Below are positions 56,107 through 64,000 of a stretch of DNA of 64,000 nt, piece by piece. The translations under genes were made by a program, and so were the position numbers. Under the pieces are notes generated by a model, which worked only from the letters and a program-made list of their open reading frames with translations, did not search any database and was not told where the DNA came from. Origin of the DNA: Artemia franciscana. Taxonomy: Eukaryota > Arthropoda > Branchiopoda > Anostraca > Artemiidae. Location: contig NC_088866.1 in NCBI RefSeq assembly GCF_032884065.1, positions 53,638,068 through 53,702,067 of the forward strand, given 5' to 3'. Within the stretch, counting starts at the first letter, position 1; every line of letters starts with the position of its first letter.

Positions 56107-58849
56107 ATTCAAGATTCAAGATTTTATTTAAACTTCTGTACAACACACACAATATATAAAAAAAAAGGGTCAAGCCGGAGACACAAGGTCGATTGACAAA
56201 GACCCGGTATAACAATATAGCACACCTATTTGACAGAAAAAATAAACAAAAACAAATGCATAAAATAAATATCAATAAATCCACGACTCACCACTAGACG
56301 GGAACCCACCCCCAAAACAACTGACACTCGGCAAATATCAATCCGAAAAACAAAATAAAACAGTGTGCAAGCGAGGGTGACCGATGACTGGCAACTTATT
56401 TGAAAAAAAAATAATAATAATAAAAAAAAATAAAATGAGCCCACCTTATCAATATCAAACAAACAACTATTCACTTTAAGATTTTTTTTTTTTTATTACT
56501 GATTCTTGAATTTATTTATAAGGATAGAATGAAGTTGCTTTTTAATATGTGGGAGAGATTTATTGCAGTCAATATATGGTAGATAAAAATGCCATGAACC
56601 CATGATCGAAAAATATGGCGAGAACCGTGATCTCTCAGTGGTTAATTTCAGGTGCTGCATTCTCCATTTATTACGGGTTTCATAAACATGGTCAGGTTGC
56701 TCAGGGAAAAAATTTCTTGTACGAAAGTACGGAGGCAGTTCTGAGCGGTTATATTTTACCTTGAATAAAAAAGAATGAAGAGTGAATAATTCTGAAACAG
56801 GCAAAATATTAGTTAATAAATATATAGTTTCAGTTTTAGATTTATTTGGACAGGAAGAAGGTGACGGTAAATATCTTTGCAAAATTCGAAGAGCCCGGTT
56901 TTGAAGAGTCTGTATCGGTTTTATATGATATTTGAAAGTTGCCAAATAAATTAGGGGACAATACGTAAGATGGGAATGCACCAAGGCAAAATAAATGAGT
57001 CACAGAACTTCATAGGGGAAAAAATGCTAAAGCCTCCTCATTACACCAACTCCTTGGGCGATTTTAATGCGTGATCTATTACAATGTTCTTTATAAGATA
57101 GATTTTCATCAATAGTTATACCAAGATACCAGAGTGAAGTTACCCTTTGAATTCGAATATCTGTAGCCTGATCAATTATAGTTGAAATTCCTTTTGCTTT
57201 GTGTCCAAGTCTACTATAAATGATGAATTTCGTTTTGGCGGCATTCAATGACAAAAGATTAGCTTTTAGCCATACAATCAGCTGGGAAAACACGATTTGC
57301 AGCTTCTCTTTGACATCATCTTCCGACTTCCCTGCAAGTGTTGATCCAGTATCATCGGCGAAAAGGACATTCAGGCTGTTGGTTTCTGTTGCTGATGGAA
57401 GATCATTTATGTATATTAGGAAGAGCAGTGGTCCCAGAATTGAACCCTGAGGAACACCAATATTAGGCAATAAGCATGGATCCGAAACTGTTTTATTGAT
57501 AGTTGTTACTTGGGATCGACCTGTTAGGTAAGATGCGATAAAATCGTGCGCTGGTCCTCGTATCCCACCATGGCTTAATTTAAACAACAATATTTCGTGA
57601 CAAATCGTGTCAAATGCCTTCTCAAGATCCAAAAAAATACTTGCCGGAATCATTTTTTTATCAAGACATTCGTGAATAAATTGGACCATTGTCAGGATAG
57701 CATCCTGCGTACTATGTCCCTTTCTAAACCCATACTGATTTTTTGAAAAATAATCATTCGAAGTAAGGAAATTATACACTCGATTATAAAAACATCGCTC
57801 CATTAATTTAGAAAAGCCTGAAAGAATAGATATCGGTCTGTAATTCGTGCAATCACTCCGGTCAGAGCTTTTATACAGTGGTATCACCTTTGCTTTCTTC
57901 AATGAATCCGGAAAAGTTCCTGATCTAAATGACAGATTTATCAAATGACACATTACTTTATTAATACTCGGTAAAACAACTTTCACAATATTCGTAGACG
58001 ATTAAGTTCCTGATCTAAATGACAGATTTATCAAATGACACATTACTTTATTAATACTTGGTAAAACAACTTTCACAATATTTGTAGACGATTCATCAAT
58101 CCCCGGGGATTTCCCATTTTTCAAAAGCTTACCAATATTGGCAAGCTCTTTCTCTGTTACCGGTGTTAAAAACATAGATTTTACAGAAGGCTTTACAAGG
58201 TATGTACGATAATCACATTGACCATAAGGCAGGTTATGTTGGAGCTTGTTGGCTACCGAGTGTCCAATTGACGCGAAATGCAAATTCATGTAATTAGCTA
58301 TTTCTAGCTCCCTTTCAATTATATGACCACGAGCGTCCTTTATTTCTGATGGTTTAGAAGTTTTTGGTGATCGATTTAAGCATGAATTGATTAGCTCCCA
58401 AGTTTTCTTTGGTGACTTACTTACTTCTCTAAAAGACTCAAAATAAAATTTGGTTTTAGCATTACGTATTATTTTTGAAAGTAGATTTTTGTATTTTTTG
58501 AATGTTGTTTTATTTTCTTCGCTTGGGAATGATAACATTTTTTTATAAAGACAGTTTTTTTGTTTTATTGAGGTCAAAAGGGAGGGTGATATCCACGGTT
58601 GAATGGGTTGATTATATTTTCCTTTTCGTGTTTTTACTCTGGGGCATGACTCGTCAAAAGCAGCGTTAAATTTTTCGAAGAAATGAGCCATTGCAGAGTT
58701 TACGTCTTCAGCATCAAATACACGAGACCAATCGATAATATTCAATTTATCCTTTAAACAGTCCAGATTTTTTTTTGTTGATAATCCGGTGTGATATTTC
58801 TGGTGCTTTTTTTGGATCAAATGAGCTTCCTCTGAAATTTCTATAACCA
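56107..58849 (-). mobile_element. 5'-truncated CR1/L2-like LINE in satellite S
   Basis: The minus strand encodes, in one frame, an RT N-terminal linker (58849-58002), RT (57986-57027) and C-terminus (56984-56496), then a 3' end with tandem 'aatcttg' repeats at 56107-56125. The RT core shows YRPISILSGFSKLMERCFYN, NQYGFRKGHSTQDAIL, FLDLEKAFD (motif A), GVPQGSILGPLLFLIYINDL (motif B) and LFADDTGS (motif C with FADD). The GVPQGSxLGPLLFxxYINDL wording and the short-repeat 3' end suit the CR1/L2/Daphne group. The endonuclease is missing. In-frame stops: TAA made by a 90-bp duplication, and TAG and TGA between RT and C-terminus. About 80 bp of satellite appears lost at the insertion point. Confidence 0.9.
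57914..58093. repeat. 90-bp tandem duplication inside the RT
   Basis: 57914-58003 and 58004-58093 differ at two positions that I can see. Ninety bases are 30 codons, so the frame is kept, but the joint creates a TAA between SFRSGT and SSTNIV. Confidence 0.95.
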
Positions 58850-59190
58850 CCTATTCCATTAAAACCTTATATGTTAACTATAAGAAACTTGCATAACTTA
58901 CAACCCTTGCCCCCAGGCTATGGGGAGTTCTGTCAACCCTGGAAGCATAGTTTTATGACCTTTGTACTATTTTGAGCCAAATAGATATCTCAAATTTAAT
59001 CAGATATATTTGGGGAAAAGAGGGCAAGGGGGTCTAGTTGCCTTCCAATCTCTTTTGACTCTTAAAAAACGCACTACAACTTCCAATGTCCAATCAAATG
59101 AGTGTCCTCCAAAGTCTATACAACCACCCCCTCCATAAAAACTGAAAATAGACAATAAGTAATAAAACATTAAAGCCTTATGGCTTTTTA
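58850..59190 (-). repeat. Satellite S, right of LINE
   Basis: Continues the array: 'atatgttaactataagaaac', 'cttttgactcttaaaaaacg', 'caaccaccccctccataaaa'. One unit and a bit. Confidence 0.8.
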
Positions 59191-59284
59191 CTATAGTGTT
59201 GCCTCTGATTACATTCCAAGTGTGAAGCCTGTTTGCTTTTGGAAACATTTATGGAACATAAATTAAGTTATGTTAATTTTCTAG

Positions 59285-59447
59285 ATTTTAGAGTGCAAAG
59301 TATGTGATGAGGCATTTGCACAGCAAGGGGAACATGTTCCACGGCTGCTTCAATGTGGACACACTGTTTGTCATTCATGTCTCATGAAGCTTCCAACACA
59401 AGATGTTACTCTTCTTTGTCCATTTGATAGACAGGAAACAATTCTTG
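59285..59447 (+). CDS. RING-finger exon of a TRIM23-like E3 ligase
   Basis: Acceptor 'taattttctag' precedes ATTTTAGAG at 59285; the exon ends at ATTCTTG|GTAAGA (donor GT at 59448-59449): 163 nt, entering in phase 0 and leaving in phase 1. It encodes a complete RING: ILECKVCDEAFAQQGEHVPR then LLQCGHTVCHSCLMKLPTQD and VTLLCPFDRQETIL. Zinc ligands by position in the exon are Cys4, Cys7, Cys24, His26, Cys29, Cys32, Cys45 and Asp48; the final Asp (CPFD) is the feature I know from TRIM23/ARD1. The spacing and words such as PRLLxCGHTVCHxCL and CPFDRQ match TRIM23, an E3 ubiquitin ligase with B-boxes, coiled coil and a C-terminal ARF GTPase domain. Those domains are not in this window. Both neighbouring introns carry minus-strand LINEs. 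The conserved frame and both splice sites argue for a live exon. I did not find the upstream first exon. Confidence 0.9.
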
Positions 59448-59513
59448 GTAAGACTGTTGCTATTGTTTCAATTTTACATCTTCAGAATATTCTTCCCAAG
59501 GTTTTATGCAGTA

Positions 59514-59514
<1 letters not shown>

Positions 59515-59547
<33 letters not shown>

Positions 59548-59550
59548 TTA
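59515..59550. repeat. (AAT)n microsatellite, tail of minus-strand LINE
   Basis: About twelve AAT units. On the minus strand these are (ATT)n at the 3' end of the LINE that begins upstream at about 63400, as expected for its terminal tail. Confidence 0.85.
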
Positions 59551-59824
59551 TTTCTTACCCATTTACAAAAGGGAAAAAGTGGAGTACAAGGAGAAAAACA
59601 AAGAACTACAAATAACACAAAAACAAATAGCACAAATATAAGAAAAAAAAATGTAACAATTTAGCAAAAGAGGCGGATAAGATGATTGTTAGGACCAAGA
59701 CAGATTGGCGCTTCATCAATTAAATTTGAACTTAGTTTTTCCACTGAAAGAACAATATCCGTTGTCTGATATTTACTAATTAACCTTCGGTTCCGAAATT
59801 ATTGTGGTAAATAAAGTAGGAACT

Positions 59825-61395
59825 TTAAATACCGATAGTAATCCGTCTTGACCCTCTTACCTCACCTTTATTCGAAAGCATAAAAAAAACAGCACAAAAT
59901 AACACAGAATGGTCACAGAAACTCGAGCACAGCTTTGTAAGTGCTTGTCGCCGGAAATGTCCACAATTTCCAACAATTTTAGAATACCCCAGTTTAAGCT
60001 TAAATTGAATATCCCTAATCATCTGAAAACGAAAAGAACTTAAAGAATTGCAAACAGAAATCCCAAGCCATCGAAAATTAGTAACTTGTGGTACGGAAAA
60101 AGAAATGCAATCCAAAGGATGAGACGAACTAACCCCATTAAATATAAGAAATTAACATTTATGTACATTTAGCAATAATCCAATTCTTGCAAATGCATCA
60201 GCAACGGATCGGATAGAACGCGCTAAACCGGTCTCAGTTCGGCTAATAAGAAGCAAGTCGTCAGCATAAGCCAAGTATGATACGTCTGTGAATCCTGTAA
60301 AACAAGAACTACGTATACCAGACAAAACATTTTCAATGGAAGCATTAAAGATATGAGGAGAGAGAACTCCTCCCTGTCTCACTCCACACTTGACTGGTAT
60401 ATGTCCGAAAAAATCACCATTTCCTGACTTTAATCTTGAATAAGAATTTGAATACCAAAACTTCAAAACCAGAATCACAGACGCATTCACACCAAGCTGA
60501 CTAAGAGCATACCAAGCCTGAGCATGGCAAACACTATCGAATGCTCTAGATATATCAAGGGTGCAAAAATAAAGACTATAACTATTCCGGGTGGCTTCCT
60601 TAATAAGCTGCGCTAAAACAAGATGAGCATGTTGGCAGCTCAGACCTGACCGGAAGCCGAACTGGTTAGCCTCATAATTAACAAATTCATCGATATGTGG
60701 GAGTAGAACATACTCAAATAATTTACTTAGAGTACAGGCGACGGTAATTGGCCTGTACAAATTACACGAATTTAGATCTTTTCCTTTCTTTAATATAGTA
60801 GTAACACTTCCACATAAAAATGAATCAGGAACAATAAACCTTGAAAGGCACATGTGAAATAATAACTGAAGATGCGACAGGAGTTCAGCTGACCTCGGAT
60901 CAAGATGAGCGGCACAAATACCATCAAGGTCACAAGACTTTGACTTTGACCGTCAAAGAGATTTCACAATATTAGCTTTATCAACAGGCATAACATGTCT
61001 TTGGCTCACACTATTAGGAAGAACTTCGCCACTAAAGCAGTAAAACGGCTATGAACATCATAATTAATAGCGGAAAAGATGCGCGTATAATGTTTAATCC
61101 ACGAAAATCTTGGAATAATATCACTAGAAGAAGATTCTTTGAGTTTTGGCACATTCAGAACATTTTGCCACTGTTTACCATTTGTCGGAAATTCAGCGCC
61201 CGAAAACCGATCTGTACGAAGATGACGCTTATAAACTGATTTTGTTCTCTGCTTGATGCTAAAAAGTTTACCTCTTGAAGGTCTACCGGAAGCAATCCAC
61301 ATTTTCAACCAAAACTTGGCTTGATTCTTCACTGTCTTAAGTTCCAGATCACACTTCCAAAAGGTCTTACGGGTGTTAAGTCGCACGCGAGTCAA
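59825..61395 (-). pseudogene. ORF2 linker, reverse transcriptase and C-terminal part
   Basis: Linker at 61395-61006 (TRVRLNTRKTFWKC, then KNQAKFWLKMWIASGRPSRG); after a frameshift LDGICAAHLDPRSAELLSHL and the RT frame (60853-60152): LNSCNLYRPITVACTLSKLF, NQFGFRSGLSCQHAHLVLAQ, LDISRAFDSV (motif A), CGVRQGGVLSPHIFN (motif B) and LAYADDLLLIS (motif C). YADD is intact. One TAA after NVHKC separates the last part (60115-59825), which opens LDCISFSVPQVTNFRWLGIS. The VRQGGVLSP plus AYADD combination differs from the LINE at 56107-58849, so they are separate families. Confidence 0.85.
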
Positions 61396-61403
61396 CGGAA
61401 CAG

Positions 61404-62258
61404 CTAACCACGAGCATCACTTACAAAATGACCAGCGCCAAGAAGATGATACGGCACCGAAATAGTGGATAGCAGAATAGCGAGAGTCGAAAAATAGAGT
61501 GGCCAATTTGCATTATCCCAATCACGTTTGCAAATCCATTTTTTAGGCTTAGCAGGAGCACTGAAGCTGATTGTAGAGCTAATAGATAGATCTAAATTAA
61601 GAGGGAGCTGGTCATAGTCTCTTTTCTCATCATCAATGTGAACATCAAAGGTATGAAGAAGGGGTGAACACACACAATGGTCCAAATCAGAAACTGCTCC
61701 ACTATTATGGATATATGAGAAGCTGCAATCTTTATTTATGGTCCTATGCGCGACTGGTAGAGCATTTAGTAGGGTCTCAGATCGACTGGATGATATGTGA
61801 ATGTTGCAATTTAGATCACCGGCAAGAAGCCATGAATACCCAAGAGATTCAATTCCGCTAATTAGACCTTGTAGCTTATCACAAGACTTGGCAAAACTCG
61901 AGAACGACTGTACCGACTTTTTATCATGCAGCGGGTAAGCATTAATTAAGACAGAGTCACCAAGTCTTACAGCTAGAAAATGCTCAGATGAGTGGTAGCA
62001 CACCGGTGATAAATCTGCAAGATTCCGTCTGATATGACACGCGAGGCCACCAGAAGGCCTACCCCGAGTCCGTCTAGCATTGGTACTAAACACAATGTGA
62101 TCACGATTCCTTCGTAAAAAGTTTACGCTGCAGGCAGGAAGCAAGTGTTCTTGCAGGAGAAGGACATCAAAACGGCTTAACTTTTCCTCCAGACTTGGCA
62201 CTTTGTCTTTAGTCCCGTTAATGTTAAACGAGCACACTGAAATTTTGCGACAGTTCAT
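61404..62258 (-). CDS. ORF2 N-terminus: AP-type endonuclease domain
   Basis: ATG at 62256-62258 (MNCRKISVCSFNINGTKD) opens 284 codons. Known exonuclease/endonuclease/phosphatase motifs: FNING near residue 11; DVLLLQEHLL (catalytic Glu in QEH) near 30; GGLACHIR near 69; LLAGDLNCNI (GDLN, catalytic Asp/Asn) near 145; and a C-terminal part with SDLDHCV. In family members this domain nicks the target DNA to prime reverse transcription. The usual SDHxP/L motif seems to be read here as RDYDQLPL, so the catalytic His is replaced and activity is doubtful. The frame is lost after SDARG at about 61404. Confidence 0.8.
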   Translation of the reverse strand: MNCRKISVCSFNINGTKDKVPSLEEKLSRFDVLLLQEHLLPACSVNFLRRNRDHIVFSTNARRTRGRPSGGLACHIRRNLADLSPVCYHSSEHFLAVRLGDSVLINAYPLHDKKSVQSFSSFAKSCDKLQGLISGIESLGYSWLLAGDLNCNIHISSSRSETLLNALPVAHRTINKDCSFSYIHNSGAVSDLDHCVCSPLLHTFDVHIDDEKRDYDQLPLNLDLSISSTISFSAPAKPKKWICKRDWDNANWPLYFSTLAILLSTISVPYHLLGAGHFVSDARG

Positions 62259-62315
62259 TTATGAAGGCACCCTGTAATGGTCTTAACAAGAGCCTGGAGA
62301 CGAGGACAGCGAAAA

Positions 62316-63119
62316 CTAAATGCCACATGATCGACCGCAATTTGCGCATTTTATCGGATCCGTACATGGGGTGTCATTGCAATATTCATGAGGACAAGAG
62401 CATCTAGCAAATTTATAGCAGGTACTAGGACAGTTAGCAATTAGATGTTCAGGAGACTGGCATTTGTTACAGCGTCTCGGGATTTTTTAAAATTCATAGA
62501 CACGGATTAGTTCATATTCAATTTTCAACCCCTGTCTAAGAGCCGAAATAAGAGACCCTTGATCACTAAAGGCAATCTTGACACACCGGGAATTTCTAAT
62601 CCGGGTGGCTTCAGCAACTCCAGAACAGTTCTTGAACAGAGATAAATCAAACGAGTCGCCAATCCCTTTTGCGATTCTGTAGAACTTCCTTTCCAGAAAC
62701 TTCACATCCAATCCACGCAAGACTGATCGGGCTGAATCACAAAAGCCGCTTGCCGCAATGCTGTCAATATTCACAATTATTCTGTCTCCAGAGGTGCGAA
62801 TATTCTCAACATATTCATGTCTGGCAATTTTATCAATCACAGCTTTTCGTTTTGATGGATTGTCAAGATCACGCGGTGTCTTCGTGATAACGATTGTCGC
62901 TTGATTCGTTACAACTGGAATGGAAGCATCACCATCCCCTGGTAATCCTGGGAAGTGGAGAACATAAGCAGTCACCTTATCTTTAATTTGCAGCAGGTTC
63001 TGATGAAGAGCATTAATTTTTGCCGAGAGCCTAGAATAGGCTACTGCAGGCAAACACGGAACCTCTGTGGGGGAACGTATCACAAAAACAGGAATGATAG
63101 GAAAAGGCTCAGTTTTCAT
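62316..63119 (-). pseudogene. ORF1 main part with CCHC zinc knuckle, one stop
   Basis: Open from 63119 to a TAA at 62487-62489, and in the same frame on to TAG at 62316-62318. Before the stop: ATIVITKTPRDLDNPSKRKA and HEYVENIRTSGDRIIVNIDS, a fold resembling the RNA-recognition-like part of LINE ORF1 proteins. After it: CNKCQSPEHLIANC, an exact C-x2-C-x4-H-x4-C knuckle, followed by further Cys/His pairs (CSCPHEYC, KCANCG). LINE ORF1 proteins bind the element RNA. Only this one nonsense codon breaks the 268 codons. Confidence 0.75.
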
Positions 63120-63370
63120 TTTCTAAAACTGTTCAAGTCCTTCAGGTGATTCATTAGAGCATTTGGTCCCGTGCGTTTAGGACAAGCATCCGTAATCGAC
63201 ACCTTTTCCCACAGCAGCTTCTTCCCCTTCGTAATATCAGCCAGCTCAAAAAAGTCAACAGCTGATTTCAAAATAAGTACATCTTCTACTCCTCTCTCCA
63301 AGTTGTACTGAAGAAAGTTCAGAACAGGGGAAAAAACTAAACATTCCGAAGGTTCAAGATCGAAGTCCAT
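63116..63370 (-). pseudogene. ORF1 N-terminal part, frameshifted
   Basis: 84 codons: FSPVLNFLQYNLERGVEDVL, ILKSAVDFFELADITKGKKL, LWEKV. A helical module with 'DFF...I...K..LW' is familiar from the N-terminus of ORF1 proteins of such LINEs. It ends in a TGA that overlaps the next ATG (ATGA), one frame off, so original ORF1 probably ran on from here. Confidence 0.55.
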
Positions 63371-63470
63371 TTTCCTTGCACATTCGTCAATCTAAACCAG
63401 TAATGAAGGAACCTAGGAAAAAGGGAAGTGTAAGGACCCCCTCAACTATTCCCCGCAATTTACTTACTTA

Positions 63471-63760
63471 GACTTAGGTCCTCCCGCGCCTGAGGGCACA
63501 TAAGGCAGCAACAGTGGTTCGCCACGACGACCTGTCCTGAACCTTCGACCAAAGCTCCTCCATCAAAGACCTCGCCAGCTTCACCTCCTTCTCTAACATC
63601 CTGCCAACGGTCATTTTGGGTCTCATTGACTTGCAGAGGCCAGGGGGTATCCAACACCATATGTCATGAGGTAGCCTTCCATCACCCATTCGCACCATGT
63701 GCCCCCAATATACAGCCAGTCCACAAGCCTGGAAAAAGGAGGAGGGTTAGTAACCCGCCA
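63471..63760 (-). pseudogene. LINE ORF2 C-terminal tail, another family
   Basis: Minus strand: GLAVYWGHMVRMGDGRLPHD, then RPKMTVGRMLEKEVKLARSL and VQDRSSWRTTVAALCALRRG. The GHxxRMxxxRLP and QDRSxWR signatures are typical LINE C-termini. It is only this tail and lies directly upstream of the other LINE. Confidence 0.8.
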
Positions 63761-63764
63761 CCGT

Positions 63765-64000
63765 AAAAACCGATTACTCAAGAAACCTTATTGTGGAAGT
63801 TTCAAGCTGCTATATACAAAAATGTGAATTTCAATTTTTTTGCCAAAGACAGATCATCGATGCGTGTTTATTTGTTTGTTTGTTTTTGTTTTGTTTTTTC
63901 CAGGAATGATCGTATCGACTGAGTGGCCCTTAATTGCCACGAGAGGGCTCATTTTAACGGAAATTAAAAGTTCTAGTGCCCTTTTTAAGTGACCGAAAAA
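63765..64000 (+). repeat. Repeat R/G, uninterrupted, runs off the window
   Basis: 'gcgtgtttatttgtttgttt' passes straight into 'ttccaggaatgatcgtatcg' and 'agtgccctttttaagtgacc'. This is the intact form of the site occupied by element M copy 2. Confidence 0.8.

Larger units (their letters stand above)
59515..63400 (-). mobile_element. Nearly full-length two-ORF LINE in the TRIM23-like intron
   Basis: From right to left: ORF1 start (63370), ORF1 main part with CCHC knuckle, 57-nt gap, ORF2 with endonuclease, RT and a C-terminal part, then an (ATT)n tail. About 3.9 kb. All parts are in order, but frameshifts and stops break both ORFs. It lies 68 bp past the RING exon's donor, antisense to the host gene. 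Confidence 0.85.

Noticed and set aside
1-64000. CRISPR arrays, operons, bacterial promoters or ribosome binding sites
   Set aside because: The DNA is eukaryotic. Tandem repeats here are hundreds of bp long or foldbacks, not short direct repeats with unique spacers.

Overview
The window is nuclear DNA of an animal, most likely an arthropod. It is AT-rich and has intron-like splice signals. It carries several families of non-LTR retrotransposons (LINEs), tRNA-derived SINEs, foldback elements, terminal-inverted-repeat (TIR) DNA elements and minisatellite arrays, but almost no intact coding sequence. From memory the repeat families look like brine shrimp (Artemia); I could not check this. The one clear host coding piece is a RING-finger exon of a TRIM23-like ubiquitin ligase at 59285-59447 (+).

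Layout. 160-10938 is one large inverted repeat: two arms of about 3.4-3.5 kb around a 3.9 kb spacer. Each arm holds two convergent, diverged copies (A and B) of an unrecognised spliced exon, one copy of which is still open. 11.0-27.1 kb is built from a ~290-bp minisatellite element (three copies, one inverted and caught inserted in another repeat), a ~275-bp satellite, foldback elements and a LINE 3' fragment. 27.5-30.1 kb is a 1.29-kb tandem duplication, each unit starting with a chain of short hairpins. 30.1-36.4 kb holds a decayed LINE, a SINE body, foldback pieces and a repeat carrying a 626-bp MITE with 8-bp target duplications.

36.9-42.4 kb is a TIR element containing two 2.6-kb units in tandem, each with an identical-looking candidate first exon. 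A paralogous site without this element lies at about 50.5 kb. 44.6-50.4 kb is a second TIR-bounded segment with a different 22-bp terminus. 51.2-54.8 kb is a MITE followed by nested LINE fragments, including a near-perfect 47-bp hairpin. 55.6-59.2 kb is the ~275-bp satellite, split by a 5'-truncated CR1/L2-like LINE on the minus strand. The TRIM23-like exon follows, then a nearly full-length two-ORF LINE (59.5-63.4 kb, minus strand) in the downstream intron, another LINE tail and an interspersed repeat that runs off the window.

Within each LINE the pieces form one retrotransposition unit: ORF1 RNA-binding protein, then AP-endonuclease and reverse transcriptase. All copies here are broken. I see no rRNA, functional tRNA, CRISPR array or operon. 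The observations of most interest are structural: the nested palindrome carrying an unknown exon family, the hairpin chain, and several insertions for which a second copy in the same window serves as an empty site.
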